Shown here: piece by piece, positions 39,821-49,647 of the stretch | Numbering within the stretch: the stretch's first letter is position 1 | Layout: each line of letters opens with the position of its first letter | From: an uncultured Christensenellaceae bacterium | Lineage (GTDB): Bacteria; Bacillota; Clostridia; Christensenellales; UBA3700 | Length of the DNA stretch: 54,355 nt | NCBI GenBank assembly: GCA_944380355.1 | Contig: CALWHJ010000012.1 | Coordinates: 1-54,355, forward strand | Reading direction: 5' to 3' | Notes under the pieces: generated by a model | What the model was told of the DNA's origin: nothing | Seen by the model: only the letters and a program-made list of their open reading frames with translations | The model's database searches: none | Translations under genes and position numbers: made by a program

Positions 39821-41533
39821 ATGGGAAAAGATTCACAACCTAAGCAAAAGGGACAAGCCGCTCAAAAACTCAAGAGCGCACCCGCCAAACTCAAGAATTT
39901 CTGGAACAATCCCCCTCAAGGCAGATACCTCAACCTCAAAGAGATACTCTGTTTCGGCGGAACAGCTTTCGGCGTAAGTACTCTTGTTACCGTCGTTTCC
40001 GGTCTTATCACCGCTACGCAGATTTCGGAATTGTTCGACATCGACGTATTGCACGGACCCCTCATCTGTCTTGTGGCAAGTATACTCGGTCTTATAATCC
40101 AACCTCTTTTCGGTAAACTGCTTCAGAATACTCAGACAAAATGGGGAAAATATAAGCCTTTTATTTTGCTGATGGCTCCTATTTTTGCCGCATTCGCAAT
40201 CGCTGCTACCTGGTCACCCGATTTGATACGTAATCAGGAATTCAATTCGTCTGCAAAAATAGCTTATGCTTATTGCATCTGTACCCCTACGCTTATCATC
40301 TGGAACCTCTTCCAAAACACTTTCTATATGATGCCCGGCGTAATTACCCCCAACCAGCAGGAACGTACCGATATATGGTCTCCTATTGGTTTGGTCATAG
40401 GTTTTTCGCCTACGATTATGAACGTGCTCGGCAATGCTTTGAGAGGATACTTCAACGAACAGGGCGCAGAATATCTCGCTTACCGCTACATCGGCTTTAT
40501 CTATTCGATACTCGGTTTGCTCTTCGTTCTCTTGCTCTTTAAAGTTAAAGAAAGAATTATCGCTACTTCGAAAAACTCCGAAAAAGTCGGCCTTTTCCAG
40601 GGTATCGGTATGATTTTTAAAAATAAGCCTTTGCTTATCCTCACGCTTGCGCTTATTCTCGGTTGTATGCGTACTACGATAGAAGTCGACGCCGCTATCC
40701 TCGGCAAGTTGCGTTATGCTGCCGACATACCTACCGGTCAAAAGATATTCGCTTCTCTTACGCTCGTTACAGGCTTTGCAGTTACGCCTAATATGATTCT
40801 CTTGCCGTTTATGACAAGAAAACTCAATAACAAAACCATAATGATTATATGGATGACTTGCAATGCGGTAGGTTACGCAATACTAGGAATAATAGGCGTG
40901 GAAAACATTGCACAAGGTGCGCTCAGTGCGGCTTTGCTGACCATACTAAGATACATAGCATTGTTCAACGCAATTGCATCCTTGCAACCTCTTATGCTTT
41001 CGGAAATATCCGATTATCAGCAACTCAAAACCGGTAAACGTCTCGAAGGCTTCATTCAAATGTTTGCCTATACGCTGGTACTCGTGTTTACCAACGTAGG
41101 ATACGTGGTAATTGCTCTCGTAAAACGCGATATGGGTTATCAGCCTGCAAATTACTTCAACCAAATTACTGTCAGTGACGAACTGATGAAAGTCGCTACC
41201 GATTACTTCAACCTTGCTTTGTGGATATCGGCTATATCTGCAGCCTTGATGGCAATCGCTATGATTTTCTATCCTCTCACCAAAAAGCAACACGCGGCTA
41301 TCGTCGAAGAACTCAAAAAGAGAAGTCTTGAAGAATCTGGCGAAGTTGTTATAGGTGAAGAAGCTGTTGCAGCGGAAGAAAGCGCAATCGTCAGCGATAG
41401 CGAAGAATCCGTAAAAGGTGAAAGCGAAATTGATAATATACAAAGCGACGCTTCTCTTCTCGAAGACGACGTAACCAAACTGCAATCGGAAATTCGCTCT
41501 GACGAAACGTCTGATGACGAAAAGAAAGATTAA
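39821..41533 (+). CDS. MFS transporter of the glycoside-pentoside-hexuronide (GPH) type
   Basis: A 570-residue membrane protein with about twelve predicted helices between residues 45 and 490. The first cytoplasmic loop has the LFGKLLQNTQTKWGKYKPFI pattern, comparable to GPH symporters (DRTRTRWGRFRPW-like). A basic N-terminal tail and an acidic tail of about 75 residues flank the core; the tail is much longer than usual. It likely imports a sugar or glycoside with a cation; the substrate is unknown and no catabolic gene adjoins it. AAAGGTGG precedes the ATG. Confidence 0.85.
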   Translation: MGKDSQPKQKGQAAQKLKSAPAKLKNFWNNPPQGRYLNLKEILCFGGTAFGVSTLVTVVSGLITATQISELFDIDVLHGPLICLVASILGLIIQPLFGKLLQNTQTKWGKYKPFILLMAPIFAAFAIAATWSPDLIRNQEFNSSAKIAYAYCICTPTLIIWNLFQNTFYMMPGVITPNQQERTDIWSPIGLVIGFSPTIMNVLGNALRGYFNEQGAEYLAYRYIGFIYSILGLLFVLLLFKVKERIIATSKNSEKVGLFQGIGMIFKNKPLLILTLALILGCMRTTIEVDAAILGKLRYAADIPTGQKIFASLTLVTGFAVTPNMILLPFMTRKLNNKTIMIIWMTCNAVGYAILGIIGVENIAQGALSAALLTILRYIALFNAIASLQPLMLSEISDYQQLKTGKRLEGFIQMFAYTLVLVFTNVGYVVIALVKRDMGYQPANYFNQITVSDELMKVATDYFNLALWISAISAALMAIAMIFYPLTKKQHAAIVEELKKRSLEESGEVVIGEEAVAAEESAIVSDSEESVKGESEIDNIQSDASLLEDDVTKLQSEIRSDETSDDEKKD

Positions 41534-41551
41534 TCGAAAGATACCATTGAC

Positions 41552-41580
41552 AAAACCCGCCGTTTGGCGGGTTTTTTTTA
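41552..41580 (+). terminator. Intrinsic terminator after the transporter
   Basis: AAAACCCGCC/GGCGGGTTTT with GTTT loop and a T-run. Confidence 0.92.
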
Positions 41581-41714
41581 TTTATTGCCGCGACCGCTTA
41601 AAAACTAAAATACTTGCAAGAAGATAGTCTTTGCTGTCTGCCCGATAGCTATAAAGATTAAATCTTTCTGCTGTCCTTTTACATTAGCTCAGCAATATCT
41701 ATCGTCTTATACTC

Positions 41715-41752
41715 ATAAAAAAAGACTGCCCTTTAGGACAGCCCGTCTTTCT
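41715..41752 (-). terminator. Probable terminator of rpsT
   Basis: Imperfect stem (AAAGAC outer, CTGTCC/GGGCAG inner with one mismatch) and a T-run on the minus strand, 13 bases beyond the rpsT stop codon. Confidence 0.65.
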
Positions 41753-41764
41753 TTATTTTACCGA

Positions 41765-42034
41765 TTAAGCTTTTTTAGCTTCGTCCAACATCTTAGAAAG
41801 TCTAGCTACCTTTCTGCTGGCGGTGTTGGCGTGATAAATACCGTCGCTCTTTGCTCTGTCAATCAAAGAGATGGTCTCAGGCAAAAGTTTCTCTGCGGCA
41901 GCGATATCCTTGCCGGCAATAGCAAGCTCGTACTTCTTGATAGCATTGCGAACTCTGCTGCGCTTGGACGTATTAGCCGCATTCTCCTTCTGAGAAATCA
42001 AAACTCTCTTCTTTTGGGACTTAATATTAGGCAT
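41765..42034 (-). CDS. rpsT: 30S ribosomal protein S20
   Basis: An 89-residue basic protein with the S20 pattern MPNIKSQKKRV, the AANTSKRSRVRNAIKK helix and NTASRKVARL near the C terminus. It binds 16S rRNA. GGAGGGAG precedes the ATG. Divergent from gpr, the classic Bacillota arrangement. Confidence 0.97.
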   Translation of the reverse strand: MPNIKSQKKRVLISQKENAANTSKRSRVRNAIKKYELAIAGKDIAAAEKLLPETISLIDRAKSDGIYHANTASRKVARLSKMLDEAKKA

Positions 42035-42206
42035 ACCTCTCCCTCCGTTTTAGTATTTTTACTAAGATATTTTATCATAACAATTCGATTAAAGCAAGGA
42101 ATTTTGATATATATTTTTATCTATTTATACAAAATTATCCGTTTTGAGTTGCTTTTAAGACAATCAAAAGTGTTTTAGTTTTAAGATTAGTGTAAATAAT
42201 CTTGTT

Positions 42207-42956
42207 ATGAATTACTCTGATATGATAACGGAATGCGCAAGCGAAATATCCGTGCCTTGCAAAAGTTACGTTCAAAAAGGCGTGGAAGTACACGAGTGCA
42301 ACGTAAACAAAGTTTATTCGCGCAAAACAGGAAAAAACGAAGGCAAATACCTGACTCTCTTCCCTTCACGCGATAATTCTGACGATTGCGTCAGAGGCGT
42401 AATAAAAAATTCGCTCAAAAAACTCCTGAGATTTTGCGGAGTGCACGAGGGCAAACTTCTGGTAGTAGGTCTCGGCAATGAAAATGCCGTTGTCGATGCG
42501 CTGGGAAACGAAGTTACAAAACGTATCCGCACGGGTAAAATACAAGACTATTATCTCGCGTCAATCGCGCCTAAAGTTGAGGGCGTAACGGGTATCAAAT
42601 CTTTTGAGATAGTCAAGGCAGTCGTAGAGAGTCAACGTCCCGACGCTGTGATTGCCGTAGACACTCTCGCTACAGGTAAAATAGAAAGACTGGGCAATTG
42701 TTATCAGCTCACTAACGCGGGTATCTGCCCCGGCGGAGGCGTGGACAATCCGCAGCCTTGTCTTAACCGTCAAAGTCTTTCGGTACCCGTCGTGGCAATA
42801 GGCGTCCCCCTCATAATCGCAGCAGGCAATATCACAGGCACTAACGGCAAAATAGCGGGATACGCACACTATATGCTCACCCCGCGCGACGTAGACGCTC
42901 TGATAGACAATTGCGCAAAGATTATAGCAGGTGCCGTCAATTCGCTCAACCGCTGA
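42207..42956 (+). CDS. gpr: Spore germination protease GPR
   Basis: A 249-residue member of the GPR aspartic endopeptidase family, which degrades small acid-soluble spore proteins when spores germinate. GLGNENAVVDALG and VIAVDTLATGKIERLG keep the aspartates expected for the active site. GICPGGGVDN replaces the usual DTGIHPGSGVGN, so that Asp is Asn here. It is shorter than Bacillus GPR, mainly at the N-terminal propeptide. No ribosome binding site; a -10-like AATAAT ends six bases before the ATG. It is strong evidence for a spore-forming ancestry. Confidence 0.85.
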   Translation: MNYSDMITECASEISVPCKSYVQKGVEVHECNVNKVYSRKTGKNEGKYLTLFPSRDNSDDCVRGVIKNSLKKLLRFCGVHEGKLLVVGLGNENAVVDALGNEVTKRIRTGKIQDYYLASIAPKVEGVTGIKSFEIVKAVVESQRPDAVIAVDTLATGKIERLGNCYQLTNAGICPGGGVDNPQPCLNRQSLSVPVVAIGVPLIIAAGNITGTNGKIAGYAHYMLTPRDVDALIDNCAKIIAGAVNSLNR

Positions 42957-43122
42957 CGGTTTAGCTGCTTGTTTCATCTTACGTATGAATAAAATTTTTT
43001 TAATCAAAGCGGCTTTGTTGTAACGGCTTATACCAGCGTCGCATACAATGTAGTGTAATACAAAAGATAAAATCAAGATACGAAAGTAAAAGCCATAATT
43101 TATCCTTCAATACTCAAAAGCC

Positions 43123-43150
43123 AAAAAAGGTCGGCGTAAAAGCCGACCTT
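43123..43150 (-). terminator. Intrinsic terminator of the PPi-type phosphofructokinase gene
   Basis: AAGGTCGGC/GCCGACCTT with a six-base loop and a T-run on the minus strand. Confidence 0.85.
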
Positions 43151-43181
43151 GATTGTTTGTCTTTTATAATCGAAAAAGTAA

Positions 43182-44435
43182 TCACTTCTTCTCTACAAGC
43201 ACTTTCTTGAGTTTTGCAAATCTGGGAAGACCGTCCTCGAGAGGAGCCTTGCTGTCGCCCTGAATCAAAGGCAATGCATAGTCGATAAATTCCTGAGAAA
43301 GCATTGTTCCGTCGTTGATAATCCACTCGGTAGGAACTTTCTTTTCGGTGTTTGCAGCTTTAGCAACACCCATAACACCCATCTTGCTCTTATACTTGCC
43401 GGAGGACATATCTCTCTTGATGATAACCATCTTGTCGGTGGTACCCTTTACTGCGTACTTAACTGCAGCTGCGCCTGCCTTGAAAGCTTCTTCGACGTCT
43501 ACCTTGGAAGCAAGGTGTGCGCCGCATCTCTGCATCAAAGAGAACTCGATAGCTCTCGTCTTGCAGCCGAACTTCTCCTTGCAGAGGTTTGCAAGAGCGG
43601 TACCTACGCCGCCGAGCTGTGCGTGACCGAAAGAGTCTTTAGCAACGTTTTCGTTGATTTTTTCTGCGATAAGAGTACCGTTTTCATCGGAGATACCCTC
43701 GGAAATAACTATCATACACTTGCCGTTGTTTTCCTTCATCTTCTTCTCTACGTCAGAAAGGAACTTCTCAGTGGAGAAAGGAACTTCGGGAAGATAAATA
43801 AGGTCGGGACCGAGACCCTTGGTGCAAGCGAGCGCACTTGCTGCGGTCAACCATCCTGCGTGACGTCCCATTGCCTCAACTACGGTAATCATAGGAGTAT
43901 CGTATACGGTCGCGTCAAGCTTAAGCTCCATAGTAGTGGTAGCTACGTACTTAGCTGCAGAACCGTATCCGGGACAGTGGTCGGTACCGAACAAATCGTT
44001 GTCGATAGTCTTGGGTACGCCCATAACGCGGCATTCCCAGCCCGACTTCTTCATATACTTGCTGACCTTGTTGCAGGTGTCCATAGAATCGTTACCGCCG
44101 TTGTAGAAAAAGTAACGGATATTATACTTTTTGAATACTTCGAGAAGTCTCTTGTAGTCGGTATCGTCAACTTTCTCAGACTTGAGTTTGTATCTTACGC
44201 TGCCCAAAGCCGAAGAAGGAGTGTTCTTGAGAAGCATAATCTCATTCATATCCTCTTTGCTGATATCGTAAAACTCTTCATTGAGTACGCCTTTGATGCC
44301 GTGTGCAGCACCGTAAACCGCCGTAATGCAGTCTTGTTTCAACGCCTCGGTAAATACGCCTGCCGCGCTGGAATTGATGACGGAAGAAGGACCGCCTGAT
44401 TGACCGAACATACAAGCTCCAACTAACTTTTCCAT
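43182..44435 (-). CDS. Phosphofructokinase, probably pyrophosphate-dependent
   Basis: A 417-residue PFK. The nucleotide-site motif is GGNDS (113-117) with Asp116 in place of the Gly found in ATP enzymes, and PKTIDND (141-147) has Lys in place of Gly. These two changes are the known signature of PPi-dependent PFK. It would phosphorylate fructose-6-phosphate reversibly. Length fits the longer group of PPi enzymes. It is separated from pfkA by a terminator. Confidence 0.88.
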   Translation of the reverse strand: MEKLVGACMFGQSGGPSSVINSSAAGVFTEALKQDCITAVYGAAHGIKGVLNEEFYDISKEDMNEIMLLKNTPSSALGSVRYKLKSEKVDDTDYKRLLEVFKKYNIRYFFYNGGNDSMDTCNKVSKYMKKSGWECRVMGVPKTIDNDLFGTDHCPGYGSAAKYVATTTMELKLDATVYDTPMITVVEAMGRHAGWLTAASALACTKGLGPDLIYLPEVPFSTEKFLSDVEKKMKENNGKCMIVISEGISDENGTLIAEKINENVAKDSFGHAQLGGVGTALANLCKEKFGCKTRAIEFSLMQRCGAHLASKVDVEEAFKAGAAAVKYAVKGTTDKMVIIKRDMSSGKYKSKMGVMGVAKAANTEKKVPTEWIINDGTMLSQEFIDYALPLIQGDSKAPLEDGLPRFAKLKKVLVEKK

Positions 44436-44603
44436 AAAAAGCCTCCAAAATTTTTATCTGATAATAATTACAGTAATCTGTAAAACCATACTTATTTTAC
44501 CAAATAACTGCCTCAATAGCAAATAAATTGTGCAATTTTGCTGAAAAACTGTAAATTTGCCGTTATATATAAAATTATTTTTCTCTCAGCCCGCTCGCCA
44601 TGA

Positions 44604-44632
44604 TATAAAAAATACCCCTCTTGCGAGGGGCA
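44604..44632 (-). terminator. Intrinsic terminator of pfkA
   Basis: CCCCTC/GAGGGG stem with GCAA tetraloop and a T-run on the minus strand. Confidence 0.92.
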
Positions 44633-44644
44633 TTGATTTAACGA

Positions 44645-45610
44645 TTAAAGACCGAGTATCATCGCCGTATCGTAAAGTTCTTTGTCAAAGTGTCTTTCCT
44701 GAGCAAGAGCCTCTGCTATGTCTTCGTCGATTATCTTGTTATCCTTGATACCGACTACTCTGCCGCCCTTGTCCTGCATAAGAAGGTCAACCGCTCTTAC
44801 CGCACAACGAGCCGCAAGCACGCGGTCAAACATAGAAGGCGCACCGCCTCTCTGAATATATCCGAGCGTGGTCGTCTTTATCGAGCCGAGTATGCCGTTG
44901 TCTTTGAGTTCCTGCTTGAGCTCTTCCGCCTTGCAAACACCCTCCGCAAGCACGATAATATCCGACGTCTTGCCTATTCTCTGATTAAGAGATATTTTCT
45001 TGACAATCTTCTTGAGGTCGCATTCTACCTCGGGCACGAGTATCATTTCAGCACCGCCCGATATTCCCGCATACAACGCTATGTCTCCGCACTTTCTGCC
45101 CATAACTTCGATAATACAAACTCTGTCGTGAGAAGTCATTGTGTCACGCAGATTGTTGATTGCCGAAACTACGGTATTTACGCTCGTGTCGAAACCGAGC
45201 GTGTAATCGGTATAAGCGAGGTCGTTGTCAATCGTGCCGGGAATTCCTATAGCCTTTACTCCGAATTTGTTGTACAAATCCAGCGCGCCTCTGTAACTGC
45301 CGTCACCGCCGATTACGACAAGACCTTCTATGCCGTAAGCTTCCATATTATCGACCGCTATCTGCATATACTTGTCTTCTTTGAATTCGGGACATCTGGC
45401 CGTCTTAAGTATTGTACCGCCTCTTTGAATAATGTCGGATACGGAGCGCTTATTCATCTCAACCATATGGTTGTTGATAAGACCCGAATATCCTCTCTCT
45501 ATTCCGTATACGGTCAATCCGTTGTAGATTGCATAACGCACAACCGCTCTTACGCAAGCATTCATTCCCGGGGCGTCGCCGCCGCTTGTCAATACGCCTA
45601 TTTTTTTCAT
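44645..45610 (-). CDS. pfkA: ATP-dependent 6-phosphofructokinase
   Basis: A 321-residue enzyme, the usual PfkA length. LTSGGDAPGMNA opens it, GGDGS (101-105) and GTIDND (125-130) are the ATP-type forms, and MGRKCGDIAL binds substrate. It commits sugar to glycolysis. It follows dnaE as in many Bacillota. Confidence 0.95.
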   Translation of the reverse strand: MKKIGVLTSGGDAPGMNACVRAVVRYAIYNGLTVYGIERGYSGLINNHMVEMNKRSVSDIIQRGGTILKTARCPEFKEDKYMQIAVDNMEAYGIEGLVVIGGDGSYRGALDLYNKFGVKAIGIPGTIDNDLAYTDYTLGFDTSVNTVVSAINNLRDTMTSHDRVCIIEVMGRKCGDIALYAGISGGAEMILVPEVECDLKKIVKKISLNQRIGKTSDIIVLAEGVCKAEELKQELKDNGILGSIKTTTLGYIQRGGAPSMFDRVLAARCAVRAVDLLMQDKGGRVVGIKDNKIIDEDIAEALAQERHFDKELYDTAMILGL

Positions 45611-45774
45611 ATATCCTCACTCGTCCTCAATCTTAAGATTAAGGGCTAAAATTTTTTTCGATTTGTATTATATCAAAAATATTGACATAAAGCTACACTT
45701 TTTAATCACTTTTAAAAAAATTAAGGGATAGCGCGCGATTTTACCCGCAAATACCCCTTATTCTTTACTTTTAC

Positions 45775-48700
45775 TTATTTTAAATCCTTGACAACTATAT
45801 TGCCCGCGCCTACTATCGCCTTTATCCTGTTGACAAAACTCTCCTTTACAGTTACGCCCTTGCTGTACATCTGCGCCTTAGGGTCATAGAAAAGCTTGAA
45901 AATAACAGGCGTGACGCCGGGGAAAACCTCTATTACGTTGAGCACCTCTCTGTAACTGTGCATATCGTCTATTTTGATATACACCTTTTGAGTGCAAGCT
46001 GCGCTCTTCTGCGTAACCTCCTCTTTATCCTCGTCCTCCTCTTCGCTTTTGTGCCAAGGCTGAATGTCCGCTACGTTGATATTGATTTTGCCGTTGTTGC
46101 GCTTTATGCTGCCGCGCACCATTACGATATTATCGTTGATGAGCAAATCTCTGTACTTGTCATAAGTCTTGGGGAAGATTACGCCCTCTATCTCGGCGTA
46201 CAAATCTTCGAGCTGAGCATAAGCCATTACCGAGCCGTTTTTGGTCGTCTTCTTCTGTATTCCCGAAAGCATACAGCCGAATACTACGTCCTTATTCTCG
46301 TATTGGGATATAAGCTCGAGGTCACTCTCGTCAAGCTCGTCTTCGTCGAGGTTTTTGCTGAGCAAATCGCTTATCTTTGAAAGATTGAAGTCATACTTCT
46401 GCATTTCCTCTCTGTACTCGTCGAGAGGATGCCCGCTCACGTATACGTTGAGCACCTCTTTTTCCATAGACAAAAGCTGTTTGTCGGGGTACTCCTTAAG
46501 ATAGGGAATATCGTCCTCAACGCTAGTCTCGTCAGAATCGAGCAAGCCGAAAAGACTTATCTGGCCGTTGGCCTGCATCTTCTTATCATACATATTGAGC
46601 GTCATTATTGACTCGTAGCTTGCCGCCATAGCAGCTCTGGTATGTCCGAAGCAATCGAATGCGCCCGCCTTTATAAGACACTCGAGCATCTTTTTGTTGA
46701 CAGTACCTGCGGGCAGACGAGTGAGCAAATCTCCTATCGACTTATAGTCGCCGTTTTTTCTGCGCTCTTCGACTACCGCCTGCATTGCCGCTTCGCCTAC
46801 GTTTTTGATACCGCCCAGACCGAATCGCAAGCCGTCGTTGTTTTCAACCGTGAATATTACGTCCGACTTATTGATGTCGGGAGGATATACTTTTTTGTCG
46901 TAGTTTTTGACGTAAGCGAGATACTTGGCAATCTCGTCCGACTTGGTAATTCTGTTGTTGATTACCGCAGCAAAGAGTTCGAGCATATAGTATCTCTTCA
47001 AAAACGCCGTCTGATACGTAAGCGTAGCGTATGCTGCCGCGTGCGATTTGTTGAACGCGTACTTTGCAAAGTCCGCCATCGTATCGAATATCTTCTCGGC
47101 TTTCTCCGCCGATATGCCTCTCTTTATCGCGCCGTCTACGGCAGGAACGGCTTTTTGAATTATTACGCCCTGCTTGTTCTTCTTCTCGGGGATTGCCTCG
47201 CATCCGTTGATAAATACCGTCTTTTCCGCGTTCATTACGTCGACTTTTTTCTTACCCATCGCACGGCGCAGATTGTCTGCTCTGCCCATCGTATAGCCCG
47301 CGCAATACTGCACGGCTTGCATAACCTGCTCCTGATATACGAAAAATCCGAACGTTACGTCGAGTATGCTCTCGAGCTGAGGCGCATCGTAAGTAATCAA
47401 ATCCCTGTTGGCTCTTGCGTTGAGATAATCGGGAATACAGCTCATAGGACCCGGTCGGTAAAGCGAAATACCCGCTATAACTTCTTCTAGGTTCTTGGGC
47501 TGATAGCTCTTCAAAAAGCTCTTCATACCCGCGCTTTCAAGCTGGAACACTGCTTCGGTTTCGCCCGTACCTATCAACTTATATACTTCCTCGTCATCGT
47601 AGCCCAGCTTGTCAAAATCTATGTCCACACCGTGGTTTTGCTTGACGTACTTCAATGCCTTGTCTATATCCGTCAGAGTGGTAAGTCCCAAAAAGTCCAT
47701 TTTGAGCATACCCAGCTCCTCTACTTCTTCTTTTTGGAACTGCGTGGTAATATCCGGACCGTTACGCTGCAAAGGTACGTGGTCGCTGATGACTTCCTTA
47801 CATATTACGACGCCCGCCGCGTGCTTGGAGCAGTTGCGGGGCAAGCCCTCTATATTGAGTGCCATATCTATTACCCTGTGCATCTCGGGATTGTTGTTGT
47901 AAATCTCTATAACCTCAGGATTACGCAGCTTCAAGTCCTCTTCCTTTGTCGAAGGGTCTCTGCCTAGCACCTTGTCGAGCGTTACGCCGGGAGCGTTGGG
48001 GATAAGTTTCGTCGTCGCGTTGACTATGTCCAAAGGCACGTTGTAAACTCTCGCAACATCCTTTATCGCGCCCTTTGCCTTCATCGTACCGAGCGCAAGA
48101 ATCTGACACACCTTGTCCTTGCCGTATTTACGAATAACGTATTCTATTACCTCTCCGCGCCTGTCCATACAGAAGTCTACGTCGAAGTCGGGCGCGGATA
48201 CTCTCTCAGGATTGAGAAAACGCTCGAAAATCAAGCTGTATTTCAAGGGGTCGAGGTTGGTGATTCCTATTGCGTACGCGATAATCGAGCCTACGCCGCT
48301 GCCTCGTCCGGGGCCTACGGGAATCTTCTGCGTGCGGGCATAATTGATGAAGTCCCACACGATAAGATAATACTCTGCAAAACCCGTGCGGATTATTATG
48401 CTAAGCTCGTATTCTGCTCTTTCTCTTATCTCGTCGGTAATGGTGCCGTATCTTCTTTCAAGTCCCTCGTAAGCGAGTTTTCTGAGATAATCGGCGGGTG
48501 AACTGCCGTCCTCGGGAGTATAAGGCGGATACAAATCTTCTTTCTCTATTATGACGTGGCACTTTTCCATTACCTCTACGGTGTTGGTCAAAGCCTCAGG
48601 ACACCACGAGAAAATCTGCTGCATCTCCTCGTAGCTCTTGAGATAGAATTGGTCGCTACCCATCTCCATACCCGTAACGTCGTTGATAGTCTTGCCCGTA

Positions 48701-49647
48701 TTGATACGCACTAGCAAGTCCTGCGATACGTAGTCTTCGCGCTTAATGTAATGCACGTCGTTGGTAGCGACTAACTTTACGCCCAGTTCCTTTGACAGGC
48801 GCACCAAATCGTCGCGTATGCGGCGTTGTTCTTCAAGTCCGTGGTCCTGAAGCTCGATATAGAAGTCGCCCTCGTCAAACATACTCTTCAGCCTAATAGC
48901 GTACTCTTTCGCACCATCGTAATCTCCCATCAACAAAAGTCTGGGAATTTTTCCCGAAAGACACGCCGACAGACATATTACGCCCTTGGAGTGTTTTGCA
49001 AGCAAGTCGAGGTCAATTCTCGGTTTGTAATAAAATCCTTCGATGTAAGCAAGCGAATCAAGTTTTACGAGGTTGCGGTAACCTTCGTTGTTTTTGGCAA
49101 GCAATACGAGGTGGTTACGCTCGTTGCTGTCGGTAGAGTGCATATCCTCGCAAGTATAAAACTCACAGCCTATAATCGGTATAAGGTTGCGTTTTTGCGC
49201 CGCTTTGTAGAATGTGTACGCGCCGAACATATTTCCGTGGTCGGTAAGCGCACAACCGGGCAAACCTAATTTTACGCATTCGTCGAGCAAGGGAGATTTC
49301 TTGCCCTTGGTAATTCTCGCTAAGCCGTCAAGCAAACTGTATTCTGAGTGCACGTGCAAATGCACGAAAGGCTTCTTGGGTATTTCTTCCTTTTCCTCTT
49401 CCTTGTGCTCTCCGTCTTTCTCGGGCTTGTCTTGTGCTTTTTCCTCTTTGTTTTCCTCGGCAGCTTTTTTCTCTTCTGCCTTATCGTCCTGCTTTTTATC
49501 CGTTTCGGGGGCTTTTTCCGCGCGCGCATCGCCAAGACCGTCGGCTACGGTCTTTTGTTGATTTTCCGCGGACTTTTGCGCGTCGAGCATACTGTCCAGC
49601 TCGTCGAGTAATCCGCTCTTCAAATCTTCGAATTTATTCTCTTCCAT
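45775..49647 (-). CDS. dnaE: DNA polymerase III alpha subunit, DnaE type, with acidic N-terminal extension
   Basis: A 1290-residue replicative polymerase. Residues 1-93 are an unusual Lys/Glu/Asp/Ala-rich low-complexity extension. The PHP domain starts at FVHLHVHSEYSLLDG (about 94). The catalytic aspartates are in APDFDVDFCMD. Helix-hairpin-helix and OB-fold regions follow in the last third. It is the DnaE, not PolC, class. GGAGGGG precedes the ATG at 49647, inside the end of whiA; the two genes overlap by 14 bases. Confidence 0.95.
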   Translation of the reverse strand: MEENKFEDLKSGLLDELDSMLDAQKSAENQQKTVADGLGDARAEKAPETDKKQDDKAEEKKAAEENKEEKAQDKPEKDGEHKEEEKEEIPKKPFVHLHVHSEYSLLDGLARITKGKKSPLLDECVKLGLPGCALTDHGNMFGAYTFYKAAQKRNLIPIIGCEFYTCEDMHSTDSNERNHLVLLAKNNEGYRNLVKLDSLAYIEGFYYKPRIDLDLLAKHSKGVICLSACLSGKIPRLLLMGDYDGAKEYAIRLKSMFDEGDFYIELQDHGLEEQRRIRDDLVRLSKELGVKLVATNDVHYIKREDYVSQDLLVRINTGKTINDVTGMEMGSDQFYLKSYEEMQQIFSWCPEALTNTVEVMEKCHVIIEKEDLYPPYTPEDGSSPADYLRKLAYEGLERRYGTITDEIRERAEYELSIIIRTGFAEYYLIVWDFINYARTQKIPVGPGRGSGVGSIIAYAIGITNLDPLKYSLIFERFLNPERVSAPDFDVDFCMDRRGEVIEYVIRKYGKDKVCQILALGTMKAKGAIKDVARVYNVPLDIVNATTKLIPNAPGVTLDKVLGRDPSTKEEDLKLRNPEVIEIYNNNPEMHRVIDMALNIEGLPRNCSKHAAGVVICKEVISDHVPLQRNGPDITTQFQKEEVEELGMLKMDFLGLTTLTDIDKALKYVKQNHGVDIDFDKLGYDDEEVYKLIGTGETEAVFQLESAGMKSFLKSYQPKNLEEVIAGISLYRPGPMSCIPDYLNARANRDLITYDAPQLESILDVTFGFFVYQEQVMQAVQYCAGYTMGRADNLRRAMGKKKVDVMNAEKTVFINGCEAIPEKKNKQGVIIQKAVPAVDGAIKRGISAEKAEKIFDTMADFAKYAFNKSHAAAYATLTYQTAFLKRYYMLELFAAVINNRITKSDEIAKYLAYVKNYDKKVYPPDINKSDVIFTVENNDGLRFGLGGIKNVGEAAMQAVVEERRKNGDYKSIGDLLTRLPAGTVNKKMLECLIKAGAFDCFGHTRAAMAASYESIMTLNMYDKKMQANGQISLFGLLDSDETSVEDDIPYLKEYPDKQLLSMEKEVLNVYVSGHPLDEYREEMQKYDFNLSKISDLLSKNLDEDELDESDLELISQYENKDVVFGCMLSGIQKKTTKNGSVMAYAQLEDLYAEIEGVIFPKTYDKYRDLLINDNIVMVRGSIKRNNGKININVADIQPWHKSEEEDEDKEEVTQKSAACTQKVYIKIDDMHSYREVLNVIEVFPGVTPVIFKLFYDPKAQMYSKGVTVKESFVNRIKAIVGAGNIVVKDLK

